Of a DNA stretch of 64,000 nucleotides, positions 13,401-25,430 are shown piece after piece. A program made the position numbers and the translations under genes. The stretch covers positions 124,001-188,000 of the forward strand of contig NW_026527269.1 of NCBI RefSeq assembly GCF_022682495.2. Direction: 5' to 3'. A model generated the notes under the pieces. It was not told the DNA's origin. It searched no databases and saw only the letters and a list, made by a program, of their open reading frames with translations. Each line of letters opens with the position of its first letter. The first letter of the stretch is position 1. The DNA is from Desmodus rotundus (lineage: Eukaryota > Chordata > Mammalia > Chiroptera > Phyllostomidae).

Positions 13401-16400
13401 ACAATGCAGTATCCAAGGCAACCGTATATTGGAAACCGTATCCTAGGAAACCGCTTATCTCAGGAGGCCATTGTGCTCAGAACCCGCACCACAAGATTCT
13501 AGATCCTGACACACCGCATTCTAGAATGCAGTAACCAAGGCAACCGTATCCTTGGAAATCGTATCCTAGGAAACGGCTTACTCTAGAGGCCATTGTGCTC
13601 AGAACCCGCACCACAAGATTCCAGATCCTGACACACCGTATTCTAGAATGCAGTATCCAAGGCTACCGTATCTTTGGAAACCTTATCCTAGGAAACCGCT
13701 TATCTCCGGAGGCCATTGTGCTCAGAACCCGCACCACAAGATTCTAGATCCTGACACACCGCATTCTAGAATGCAGTATCCAAGGCAACCGTATCCTTGG
13801 AAACCTTATCCTAGGAAACCGCTTATCTCAGGATGCCATTGTGCTCAGAACCCGCACCACAAGATTCTAGATCCTGACACACCGCATTCTAGAATGCAGT
13901 ATCCAAGGCAACCGTATCCTTGGAAACCGTATCCTAGGAAACCGCTTATCTCAGGAGGCCATTGTGCTCAGAACCCGCACCACAAGATTCTAGATCCTGA
14001 CACACCGCATTCTACAATGCAGTATCCAAGGCAACCGTATATTGGAAACCGTATCCTAGGAAACCGCTTATCTCAGGAGGCCATTGTGCTCAGAACCCGC
14101 ACCACAAGATTCTAGATCCTGACACACCGCATTCTAGAATGCAGTAACCAAGGCAACCGTATCCTTGGAAACCGTATCCTAGGAAACCGCTTATCTCAGG
14201 AGGCCATTGTGCTCAGAACCCGCACCACAAGATTCTAGATCCTGACACACCGCATTCTAGAATACAGTATCCAAGGCAACCGTATCCTTGGAAACCGTAT
14301 CCTAGGAAACCGCTTATCTCAGGAGGCCATTGTGCTCAGAACGCGAACCACAAGATTCTAGATCCTGACACACCGCATTCTAGAATGCAGTATCCAAGGC
14401 AACCGTATCCTTGGAAACCGTATCCTAGGAAACCGCTTATCTCAGGAGGCAATTGCGCTCAGAACCCGCACCACAAGATTCTAGATCCTGACACACCGCA
14501 TTCTAGAATGCAGTAACCAAGGCAACCGTATCCTTGGAAACCGTATCCTAGGAAACCGCTTATCTCAGGAGGCCATTGTGCTCAGAACCCGCACCAGAAG
14601 ATTCTAGACCCTGACACACCGCATTCTAGAATGCAGTATCCAAGGCAACCGTATCCTTGGAAACCGTATCCTATGAAACCGCTTATCTCAGGAGGCCATT
14701 GTGCTCAGAACCCGCACCACAAGATTCTAGATCCTGACACACCGCATTCTAGAATGCAGTAACCAAGGCAACCGTATGCTTGAAAACCGTATCCTAGGAA
14801 ACCGCTTATCTCAGGAGGCCATTGTGCTCAGAACCCGCACCACAAGATTCTAGACCCTGACACACCGCATTCTAGAATGCAGTATCCAAGGCCATCGTAT
14901 CCTTGGAAACCGTATCCTAGGAAACCGCTTAACTCAGGAGGCCATTGTGCTCAGAACCCGCACCACAGGATTCTAGATCCTGACACACAGCATTCTAGAA
15001 TGCAGTATCCAAGGCATCCGTATCATTGGAAACCGTATCCTAGTAAACGGCTTACTCTGGAGGCCATTGTGCTCAGAACCAGCACCACAAGATTCCAGAT
15101 CCTGACACACCGTATTCTAGAATACAGTATCCAAGGCAACCGTATCCTTGGAAACCTTATCCTAGGAAACCGCTTATCTCAGGAGGCCGTTGTGCTCAGA
15201 ACCCGCACCACAAGATTCTAGATTCTGACACACCGCATTCTAGAATGCAGTAACCAAGGCAACCGTATCCTTGGAAACCGTATCCTAGGAAACCGCTTAT
15301 CTCAGGAGGCTATTGTGCTCAGAACCCGCACCACAAGATTCTAGATCCTGACACACCGCATTCTAGAATGCAGTAACCAAGGCAACCGTATCCTTGGAAA
15401 CCGTATCCTAGGAAACCGCTCTTCTCAGGAGGCCATTGTGCTCAGAGACCGCACCACAAGATTCTAGATCCTGACACACCGCATTCTAGAATGCAGTAAC
15501 CAAGGCAACCGTGTCCTTGGAAACCGTATCCTATGAAACCGCTTATCTCAGGAGGCCGTTGTGCTCAGAACCCGCACCACAAGATTCTAGATCCTGACAC
15601 ACCGCATTCTAGAATGCAGTAACCAAGGCAACCGTATCCTTGGAAACCGTATCCTAGGAAACGGCTTACTCTGGAGGCCATTGTGCTCAGAACCCGCACC
15701 ACAAGATTCTAGATCCTGACACACCGCATTCTAGAATGCAGTATCCAAGGCAACCGTATCCTTGGAAACCGTATCCTAGGAAACCGCTTATCTCAGGAGG
15801 CCATTGTGCTCAGAACCCGCACCACAAGGTTCTAGATCCGGACACACCGCATTCTAGAATGCAGTAACCAAGGCAACCGTATCCTTGGAAACCGTATCCT
15901 AGGAAACCACTTATCTCAGGAGGCCATTGTGCTCAGAACCCGCACCAGAAGATTCTAGACCCTGACACACCGCATTCTAGAATGCAGTATCCAAGGCAAC
16001 CGTATCATTGGAAACCGTATCCTAGGAAACGGCTTACTCTGGAGGCCATTGTGCTCAGAACCCGCAACACAAGATTCCAGATCCTGACACACCGTATTCT
16101 AGAATGCAGTATCCAAGGCAACCGTATCCTTGGATACCTTATCCTAGGAAACCGCTTATCTCAGGAGGCCGTTGTGCTCAGAACCCGCACCACAAGATTC
16201 TAGATCCTGACACACCGCATTCTAGAATGCAGTAACCAAGGCAACCGTATCCTTGGAAACCGTATCCTAGGAAACCGCTTATCTCAGGAGGCTATTGTGC
16301 TCAGAACCCGCACCACAAGATTCTAGATCCTCACACACCGCATTCTAGAATGCAGTATCCAAGGCAACCATATCCTTGCAAACCGTATCCTAGGAAACCG

Positions 16401-16594
16401 CTTATCTCAGGAAGCCATCGTGCTCAGAACCCGCACCACAAGATTCTAGATCCTGACACACCGCATTCTAGAATGCAGTAACCAAGGCAACCGTATCCTT
16501 GGAAACCGTATCCTAGGAAACGGCTTACTCTAGAGGCCATTGTGCTCAGAACCCGCACCACAAGATTCCAGATCCTGACACACCGTATTCTAGA
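10456..16594 (+). repeat. Higher-order repeat A, copy A2 (6139 bp, expanded)
   Basis: This copy follows the monomer order of A1 but is 614 bp longer, because five monomers are duplicated at 12913-14138. Outside that, I noticed only scattered single-base differences from A1, for example CTTAACTCAGG near 14930 in place of CTTATCTCAGG. Near-identity over 5.5 kb indicates recent copying of the whole unit. Confidence 0.85.
12913..14138 (+). repeat. 613-bp perfect-looking tandem duplication of five monomers
   Basis: The units are 12913-13525 and 13526-14138. Each holds the TCTAGAGG/ATTCCAG monomer, the TCTCCGG monomer, the AGGATGCC monomer, a consensus-type monomer and the TCTACAATG/GTATATTGG monomer. 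The only difference I found is GGCTACCG near 13664 for GGCAACCG. Copies A1 and A3 have the block once, so the duplication is private to A2 and very young. Confidence 0.85.
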
Positions 16595-19500
16595 ATGCAG
16601 TATCCAAGGCAACCGTATCTTTGGAAACCTTATCCTAGGAAACCGCTTATCTCCGGAGGCCATTGTGCTCAGAACCCGCACCACAAGATTCTAGATCCTT
16701 ACACACCGCATTCTAGAATGCAGTATCCAAGGCAACCGTATCCTTTTAAACCTTATCCTAGGAAACCGCTTATCTCAGGAGGCCATTGTGCTCAGAACCC
16801 GCACCACAAGATTCTAGATCCTGACACACCGCATTCTAGAATGCAGTATCCAAGGCAACCGTATCCTTGGAAACCGTATCCTAGAAAACCACTTATCTCA
16901 GGAGGCCATTGTGCTCAGAACCCGCACCACAAGATTCTAGATCCTGACACACCGCATTCTAGAATGCAGTATCCAAGGCAACCGTATCCTTGGAAACCGT
17001 ATCCTAGGAAACCGCTTATCTCAGGAGACCATTGTGCTCAGAAACCGCACCACAAGATTCTAGATCCTGACACACCGCATTCTAGAATGCAGTAACCAAG
17101 GCAACCGTATCCTTGGAAACCGTATCCTAGGAAACCGCTTATCTCAGGAGGCCATTGTGCTCAGAACCCGCACCACAAGATTCTAGATCCTGACACACCG
17201 CATTCTAGAATGCAGTATCCAAGGCAACCGTATCCTTGGAAACCTTATCCTAGGAAACCGCTTATCTCAGGAGGCCATTGTGCTCAGAACGCGAACCACA
17301 AGATTCTAGATCCTGACACACCGCATTCTAGAATGCAGTATCCAAGGCAACCGTATCCTTGGAAACCGTATCCCTGGAAACCGCTTATCTCAGGAGGCAA
17401 TTGCGCTCAGAACCCGCACCAAAAGATTCTAGATCCTGACACACCGCATTCTAGAATGCAGTAACCAAGGCAACCGTATCCTTGGAAACCGTATCCTAGG
17501 AAACCGCTTATCTCAGGAGGCCATTGTGCTCAGAACCCGCACCAGAAGATTCTAGACCCTGACACACCGCATTCTAGAATGCAGTATCCAAGGCAACCGT
17601 ATCCTTGGAAACCGTATCCTATGAAACCGCTTATCTCAGGAGGCCATTGTGCTCAGAACCCGCACCACAAGATTCTAGATCCTGACACACCGCATTCTAG
17701 AATGCAGTAACCAAGGCAACCGTATCCTTGGAAACCGTATCCTAGGAAACCGCTTATCTCAGGAGGCCATTGTGCTCAGAACCCGCACCACAAGATTCTA
17801 GACCCTGACACACCGCATTCTAGAATGCAGTATCCAAGGCAACCGTATCCTTGGAAACCGTATCCTAGGAAACCGCTTATCTCAGGAGGCCATTGTGCTC
17901 AGAACCCGCACCACAAGATTCTAGACCCTGACACACCGCATTCTGGAATGCAGTATCCAATGCAACCGTATCCTTGGAAACCGTATCCTAGGAAACAGCT
18001 TATCTCAGGAGGCCATTGTGCTCAGAACCCGCACCACAAGATTCTAGATCCTGACACACCGCATTCTAGAATGCAGTAACCAAGGCAACCGTATCCTTGG
18101 AAACCGTATCCTAGGAAACGGCTTACTCTGGAGGCCATTGTGCTCAGAACCCGCACCACAAGGTTCTAGATCCTGACACACCGCATTCTAGAATGCAGTA
18201 TCCAAGGCAACCGTATCCTTGGAAACCGTATCCTAGGAAACCGCTTATCTCAGGAGGCCATTGTGCTCAGAACCCGCACCACAAGATTCTAGACCCTGAC
18301 ACACCGCATTCTAGAATGCAGTATCCAACGCAACCGTATCCTTGGAAACGGTATCCTAGGAAACCGCTTATCTCAGGAGGCCGTTGTGCTCAGAACCCGC
18401 ACCACAAGATTCTAGATCCTGACACACCGCATTCTAGAATGCAGTATCCAAGGCAACCGTATCATTGGAAACCGTATCCTAGGAAACGGCTTACTCTGGA
18501 GGCCATTGTGCTCAGAACCCGCAACACAAGATTCCAGATCCTGACACACCGTATTCTAGAATGCAGTATCCAAGGCAACCGTATACTTGCATACCTTATC
18601 CTAGGAAACCGCTTATCTCAGGAGGCCGTTGTGCTCAAAACCCGCACCACAAGATTCTAGATCCTGACACACCGCATTCTAGAATGCAGTAACCAAGGCA
18701 ACCGTATCCTTGGAAACCGTATCCTAGGAAACCGCTTATCTCAGGAGGGTATTGTGCTCAGAACCCGCACCACAAGATTCTAGATCCTCACACACCGCAT
18801 TCCAGAATGCAGTAACCAAGGCAACCGTATCCTTGGAAACCGTATCCTAGGAAACGGCTTACTCTGGAGGCCATTGTGCTCAGAACCCGCACCACAAGAT
18901 TCTAGATCCTGACACACCGCATTCTAGAATGCAGTATCCAAGGCAACCGTATCCTTGGAAACCGTATCCTAGGAAACCGCTTATCTCAGGAGGCCATTGT
19001 GCTCAGAACCCGCACCACAAGATTCTAGATCCTGACACACCGCATTCTAGAATGCAGTAACCAAGGCAACCGTATCCTTGGAAATCGTATCCTAGGAAAC
19101 GGCTTACTCTAGAGGCCATTGTGCTCAGAACCCGCACCACAAGATTCCAGATCCTGACACACCGTATTCTAGAATGCAGTATCCAAGGCAACCGTATCTT
19201 TGGAAACCTTATCCTAGGAAACCGCTTATCTCCGGAGGCCATTGTGCTCAGAACCCGCACCACAAGATTCTAGATCCTGACACACCGCATTCTAGAATGC
19301 AGTATCCAAGGCAACCGTATCCTTGGAAACCTTATCCTAGGAAACCGCTTATCTCAGGATGCCATTGTGCTCAGAACCCGCACCACAAGATTCTAGATCC
19401 TGACACACCGCATTCTAGAATGCAGTATCCAAGGCAACCGTATCCTTGGAAACCGTATCCTAGGAAACCGCTTATCTCAGGAGGCCATTGTGCTCAGAAC

Positions 19501-21384
19501 CCGCACCACAAGATTCTAGATCCTGACACACCGCATTCTACAATGCAGTATCCAAGGCAACCGTATATTGGAAACCGTATCCTAGGAAACCGCTTATCTC
19601 AGGAGGCCATTGTGCTCAGAACCCGCACCACAAGATTCTAGATCCTGACACACCGCATTCTAGAATGCAGTAACCAAGGCAACCGTATCCTTGGAAACCG
19701 TATCCTAGGAAACCGCTTATCTCAGGAGGCCATTGTGCTCAGAACCCGCACCACAAGATTCTAGATCCTGACACACCGCATTCTAGAATACAGTATCCAA
19801 GGCAACCGTATCCTTGGAAACCGTATCCTAGGAAACCGCTTATCTCAGGAGGCCATTGTGCTCAGAACGCGAACCACAAGATTCTAGATCCTGACACACC
19901 GCATTCTAGAATGCAGTATCCAAGGCAACCGTATCCTTGGAAACCGTATCCTAGGAAACCGCTTATCTCAGGAGGCAATTGCGCTCAGAACCCGCACCAC
20001 AAGATTCTAGATCCTGACACACCGCATTCTAGAATGCAGTAACCAAGGCAACCGTATCCTTGGAAACCGTATCCTAGGAAACCGCTTATCTCAGGAGGCC
20101 ATTGTGCTCAGAACCCGCACCAGAAGATTCTAGACCCTGACACACCGCATTCTAGAATGCAGTATCCAAGGCAACCGTATCCTTGGAAACCGTATCCTAT
20201 GAAACCGCTTATCTCAGGAGGCCATTGTGCTCAGAACCCGCACCACAAGATTCTAGATCCTGACACACCGCATTCTAGAATGCAGTAACCAAGGCAACCG
20301 TATGCTTGAAAACCGTATCCTAGGAAACCGCTTATCTCAGGAGGCCATTGTGCTCAGAACCCGCACCACAAGATTCTAGACCCTGACACACCGCATTCTA
20401 GAATGCAGTATCCAAGGCCATCGTATCCTTGGAAACCGTATCCTAGGAAACCGCTTATCTCAGGAGGCCATTGTGCTCAGAACCCGCACCACAGGATTCT
20501 AGATCCTGACACACAGCATTCTAGAATGCAGTATCCAAGGCATCCGTATCATTGGAAACCGTATCCTAGTAAACGGCTTACTCTGGAGGCCATTGTGCTC
20601 AGAACCAGCACCACAAGATTCCAGATCCTGACACACCGTATTCTAGAATACAGTATCCAAGGCAACCGTATCCTTGGAAACCTTATCCTAGGAAACCGCT
20701 TATCTCAGGAGGCCGTTGTGCTCAGAACCCGCACCACAAGATTCTAGATTCTGACACACCGCATTCTAGAATGCAGTAACCAAGGCAACCGTATCCTTGG
20801 AAACCGTATCCTAGGAAACCGCTTATCTCAGGAGGCTATTGTGCTCAGAACCCGCACCACAAGATTCTAGATCCTGACACACCGCATTCTAGAATGCAGT
20901 AACCAAGGCAACCGTATCCTTGGAAACCGTATCCTAGGAAACCGCTCTTCTCAGGAGGCCATTGTGCTCAGAACCCGCACCACAAGATTCTAGATCCTGA
21001 CACACCGCATTCTAGAATGCAGTAACCAAGGCAACCGTGTCCTTGGAAACCGTATCCTATGAAACCGCTTATCTCAGGAGGCCGTTGTGCTCAGAACCCG
21101 CACCACAAGATTCTAGATCCTGACACACCGCATTCTAGAATGCAGTAACCAAGGCAACCGTATCCTTGGAAACCGTATCCTAGGAAACGGCTTACTCTGG
21201 AGGCCATTGTGCTCAGAACCCGCACCACAAGATTCTAGATCCTGACACACCGCATTCTAGAATGCAGTATCCAAGGCAACCGTATCCTTGGAAACCGTAT
21301 CCTAGGAAACCGCTTATCTCAGGAGGCCATTGTGCTCAGAACCCGCACCACAAGGTTCTAGATCCTGACACACCGCATTCTAGA
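16595..21384 (+). repeat. Higher-order repeat A, copy A3, truncated by junction to block B
   Basis: The order of variant monomers follows A1 and A2 up to about 21384, with the 613-bp block present once. A private change is GGAGACCATTG near 17030. At 21385 a consensus-type TATCC monomer replaces the TAACC/CCACTTATCTC monomer expected from A1 (near 9720) and A2 (near 15860), and a different set of monomers begins. The expected A continuation resumes at about 23956. Confidence 0.8.
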
Positions 21385-21390
21385 ATGCAG

Positions 21391-21435
21391 TATCCAAGGC
21401 AACCGTATCCTTGGAAACCGTATCCTAGGAAACCG
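21391..21435 (+). repeat. Three 15-bp subrepeats inside the monomer
   Basis: Within the reference monomer three adjacent 15-mers read TATCCAAGGCAACCG, TATCCTTGGAAACCG and TATCCTAGGAAACCG. Pairwise they match at 12, 13 and 14 of 15 positions. The remaining 78 bp of the monomer show no clear continuation of this unit, although the whole monomer is 8 x 15 + 3 bp. This suggests that the monomer, or part of it, arose by amplification of a 15-bp unit; that step is inference. Confidence 0.85.
21393..21415. repeat. Inverted repeat with 7-bp arms in the monomer
   Basis: TCCAAGG and CCTTGGA are perfect reverse complements separated by the 9-base loop CAACCGTAT. Most monomers of the window carry it. 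Exceptions are variants such as CCATTGG, CCAACGC and ACTTGC that break one arm. It could extrude as a short hairpin in single-stranded DNA or RNA. Confidence 0.8.
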
Positions 21436-21497
21436 CTTATCTCAGGAGGCCATTGTGCTCAGAACCCGCACCACAAGATTCTAGATCCTGACACACC

Positions 21498-21511
21498 GCA
21501 TTCTAGAATGC
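21498..21511. repeat. 14-bp perfect palindrome GCATTCTAGAATGC at the monomer junction
   Basis: The sequence equals its own reverse complement over all 14 bases and recurs about every 123 bp. Its core, TTCTAGAA, is two inverted GAA triplets spaced by two bases, the arrangement recognised by heat-shock factor. Only two such triplets are present, one fewer than the usual minimum of three for a strong element. Variants TATTCTAGAATGC and GCATTCCAGAATGC reduce the symmetry in a minority of units. Confidence 0.85.
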
Positions 21512-21977
21512 AGTAACCAAGGCAACCGTATCCTTGGAAACCGTATCCTAGGAAACCGCTTATCTCAGGAGGCCATTGTGCTCAGAACGCGAACCACAAG
21601 ATTTAGATCCTGACACACCGCATTCTAGAATGCAGTATCCAAGGCAACCGTATCCTTGGAAACTGTATCCTAGGAAACCGCTTATCTCAGGAGGCCATTG
21701 TGCTCAGAACGCGAACCACAAGATTCTAGATCCTGACACACCGCATTCTAGAATGCAGTATCCAAGGCAACCGTATCCTCGGAAACCGTATCCTAGGAAA
21801 CCGCTTATCTCAGGAGGCAATTGCGCTCAGAACCCGCACCACAAGATTCTAGATCCTGACACACCGCATTCTAGAATGCAGTAACCAAGGCAACCGTATC
21901 CTTGGAAACCGTATCCTAGGAAACCGCTTATCTCAGGAGGCCGATGTACTCAGAACCCGCACCACAAGATTCTAGAT

Positions 21978-22098
21978 CCTCACACACCGCATTCTAGACG
22001 CCGTATCCAAGGCAACCATATCCTTGGAAACCGTATCATAGGAACCGCTTATCTCAGGAGGCCATTGTGCTCAGAACCCGCACCACAAGATTCTATAT
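21978..22098 (+). repeat. Degenerate 121-bp monomer with TCTAGACGCCG, first of nine copies
   Basis: Relative to the consensus it reads CCTCACACACC, TCTAGACGCCG in place of TCTAGAATGCAG, CCATATCC and CATAGGAACCGC, with two net base losses. It lacks the 14-bp palindrome. Equivalent monomers start at 26515, 34612, 42209, 48342, 53244, 56922, 59612 and 62302. It is a useful phase marker because it occurs once per B, C-type or D unit and not in A1 or A2. The copy at 56922 reads GACGTCG. Confidence 0.85.
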
Positions 22099-23691
22099 CC
22101 TGACACACCGCATTCTAGAATGCAGTAACCAAGGCACCGTATCCTTGGAAAACGTATCCTAGGAAACCGCTTATCTCAGGAGGCCGTTGTGCTCAGAACC
22201 CGCACCACGAGATTCTAGATCCTGACACACCGCATTCTAGAATGCAGTAACCAAGGCAACCGTATCCTTGGAAACCGTATCCTAGGAAACCGCTTATCTC
22301 AGGAGGCCGTTGTGCTCAGAACCCGCACCACAAGATTCTAGATCCTGACACACCGCATTCTAGAATGCAGTAACCAAGGCAACCGTATCCTTGGAAACCG
22401 TATCCTAGGAAACCGCTTATCTCAGGAGGCCGTTGTGCTCAGAATCGGCACCACAAGATTCTAGATCCTGACACACCGCATTCTAGAATGCAGTATCCAA
22501 GGCAACCGTATCCTTGGAAACCGTATCCTAGGAAACCGCTTATCTCAGGAGGCCGTTGTGCTCAGAATCGGCACCACAAGATTCTAGATCCTGACACACC
22601 GCATTCTAGAATGCAGTAACCAAGGCAACCGTATCCTTGGAAACCGTATCCTAGGAAACCGCTTATCTCAGGAGGCCGTTGTGCTCAGAACCCGCACCAC
22701 AAGATTCTAGATCCTGACACACCGCATTCTAGAATGCAGTAACCAAGGCACCGTATCCTTGGAAACCGTATCCTAGGAAACGGCTTACCCTGGAGGCCAT
22801 TGTGCTCAGAACCCGCAACACAAGATTCTAGATCCTGACACACCGCATTCTAGAATGCAGTATGCAAGGCAACCGTATCCTTGGAAACCGTATCCTAGGA
22901 AACCGCTTATATCAGGAGGCCATTGTGCTCAGAACCCGCACCACAAGATTCTAGATCCTGACACACAGCATTCTAGAAGGCAGTATCCAAGGCAACCGTA
23001 TCCTTGGAAACCGTATCCTAGGAAACCGCTTATCTCAGGAAGCCGTTGTGCTCAGAACCCGCAACACAAGATTCTAGATCCTGACACACCGCATTCCAGA
23101 ATGCAGTATCCAAGGCAACCGTATCCTTGGAAACCGTATCCTAGGAAACCGCTTATCTCAGGAGGCCATTGTGCTCAGAACCCGCACCACAAGATTCTAG
23201 ATCCCCACACACCGCATTCTAGAATGCAGTAACCAAGGCAACCGTATCCTTGGAAACCGTATCCTAGGAAACCGCTTATCTCAGGAGGACGTTGTGCTCA
23301 GAACCGGCACCACAAGATTCTAGATCCCGCCACACCGCATTCTAGAATGCAGTAACCAAGGCAACCGTATCCTTGGAAACCGTATCCTAGGAAACCGCTT
23401 ATCTCAGGAGGCCATTGTGCTCAGAACACGCACCACAAGATTCTAGATCCTGACACACCGCATTCTAGAATGCAGTAACCAAGGCACCGTATCCTTGGAA
23501 ACCGTATCCTAGGAAACGGCTTACCCTGGAGGCCATTGTGCTCAGAACCCGCAACACAAGATTCTAGATCCTGACACACCGCATTCTAGAATGCAGTATC
23601 CAAGGCAACCGTATCCTTGGAAACCGTATCCTAGGAAACCGCTTACTCTGGAGACGATTGTGCTCAGAACCCGTCCCACAAGATTCTAGAT

Positions 23692-23812
23692 CCTGTTACA
23701 CCATATTCTAGAACACCGTATCCAAGGCAACCGTATCCTTGGAAACCATATCCAAGAAACCACTTATCTCTGGAGACCATTATTTTCAGAATCTGTTCCC
23801 AAGATTCTAGAT
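23692..23812 (+). repeat. Strongly diverged monomer Dv1 (121 bp), alone
   Basis: The unit begins CCTGTTACACCATATTC and contains AACACCG, CCATATCCAAGAAACC, CTCTGGAGACC and the AT-rich CATTATTTTCAGAATCTG. It still aligns to the monomer along its length, so it is an old family member and not an insertion. It is followed directly by standard monomers. The monomer before it (CTCTGGAGACG, CCCGTCCCACAAG) is also diverged. Confidence 0.85.
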
Positions 23813-25430
23813 CCTGACACACCGCATTCTAGAATGCAGTATCCAAGGCAACCGTATCCTTGGAAACCGTATCCTAGGAAACCGCTTATCTCAGGAGGCC
23901 ATTGTGCTCAGAACCCGCACCACAAGGTTCTAGATCCTGACACACCGCATTCTAGAATGCAGTAACCAAGGCAACCGTATCCTTGGAAACCGTATCCTAG
24001 GAAACCACTTATCTCAGGAGGCCATTGTGCTCAGAACCCGCACCAGAAGATTCTAGACCCTGACACACCGCATTCTAGAATGCAGTATCCAAGGCAACCG
24101 TATCATTGGAAACCGTATCCTAGGAAACGGCTTACTCTGGAGGCCATTGTGCTCAGAACCCGCAACACAAGATTCCAGATCCTGACACACCGTATTCTAG
24201 AATGCAGTATCCAAGGCAACCGTATCCTTGGATACCTTATCCTAGGAAACCGCTTATCTCAGGAGGCCGTTGTGCTCAGAACCCGCACCACAAGATTCTA
24301 GATCCTGACACACCGCATTCTAGAATGCAGTAACCAAGGCAACCGTATCCTTGGAAACCGTATCCTAGGAAACCGCTTATCTCAGGAGGCTATTGTGCTC
24401 AGAACCCGCACCACAAGATTCTAGATCCTCACACACCGCATTCTAGAATGCAGTATCCAAGGCAACCATATCCTTGCAAACCGTATCCTAGGAAACCGCT
24501 TATCTCAGGAAGCCATCGTGCTCAGAACCCGCACCACAAGATTCTAGATCCTGACACACCGCATTCTAGAATGCAGTAACCAAGGCAACCGTATCCTTGG
24601 AAACCGTATCCTAGGAAACGGCTTACTCTAGAGGCCATTGTGCTCAGAACCCGCACCACAAGATTCCAGATCCTGACACACCGTATTCTAGAATGCAGTA
24701 TCCAAGGCAACCGTATCTTTGGAAACCTTATCCTAGGAAACCGCTTATCTCCGGAGGCCATTGTGCTCAGAACCCGCACCACAAGATTCTAGATCCTTAC
24801 ACACCGCATTCTAGAATGCAGTATCCAAGGCAACCGTATCCTTTTAAACCTTATCCTAGGAAACCGCTTATCTCAGGAGGCCATTGTGCTCAGAACCCGC
24901 ACCACAAGATTCTAGATCCTGACACACCGCATTCTAGAATGCAGTATCCAAGGCAACCGTATCCTTGGAAACCGTATCCTAGAAAACCACTTATCTCAGG
25001 AGGCCATTGTGCTCAGAACCCGCACCACAAGATTCTAGATCCTGACACACCGCATTCTAGAATGCAGTATCCAAGGCAACCGTATCCTTGGAAACCGTAT
25101 CCTAGGAAACCGCTTATCTCAGGAGGCCATTGTGCTCAGAAACCGCACCACAAGATTCTAGATCCTGACACACCGCATTCTAGAATGCAGTAACCAAGGC
25201 AACCGTATCCTTGGAAACCGTATCCTAGGAAACCGCTTATCTCAGGAGGCCATTGTGCTCAGAACCCGCACCACAAGATTCTAGATCCTGACACACCGCA
25301 TTCTAGAATGCAGTATCCAAGGCAACCGTATCCTTGGAAACCTTATCCTAGGAAACCGCTTATCTCAGGAGGCCATTGTGCTCAGAACGCGAACCACAAG
25401 ATTCTAGATCCTGACACACCGCATTCTAGA

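Larger units (their letters stand above)
21385..21507 (+). repeat. Representative consensus-type monomer (123 bp)
   Basis: This unit carries the majority base at every position I compared and serves as a reference monomer. A hand count gives A36 C37 G24 T26 and five CpG dinucleotides. The strand shown is C-rich over G (37 to 24). It contains restriction-type palindromes at regular places: CCAAGG, CCTTGG and CCTAGG spaced 15 bp apart, and two TCTAGA sites 24 bp apart. The length is exactly 41 codons, which explains the long spurious reading frames elsewhere in the array. Confidence 0.9.
21385..23955 (+). repeat. 21-monomer block inserted in A register, carries degenerate monomers
   Basis: Compared with A1 and A2 the A order is interrupted here by about 2572 bp, after which it continues exactly where it left off (24080 matches 15982). 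The block is richer in indels and rare variants than A: TCTAGACGCCG, CATAGGAACC, GCACCGTATCC, GAATCGGCACC, GAAGGCAG, CCCGCCACACC and the diverged monomer at 23692. It therefore seems older or less homogenised than its flanks. Confidence 0.75.
20894..25430 (+). repeat. Higher-order repeat B, copy B1 (4537 bp, 37 monomers)
   Basis: Everything from the TAACC/CTCTTCTCAGG monomer at 20894 recurs 4537 bp downstream. The unit joins the end of A3, the 21-monomer block and the next stretch of A. This copy has CCCCACACACC near 23204 where B2 has CCCGACACACC. Confidence 0.85.

Noticed and set aside
21576..21884. Second family of frames starting MCSERE (also at 1563, 2668, 26113, 34210 and others)
   Set aside because: These arise when a 1-bp deletion (AGATTTAGATCC) shifts one frame into the open 41-codon frame; they are frameshift products of the same repeat and not a different gene.
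23692..23812. Diverged Dv monomers as transposon fragments or insertion scars
   Set aside because: They align to the satellite monomer along their whole length, have monomer size (121-123 bp), and show no terminal repeats or target-site duplication.
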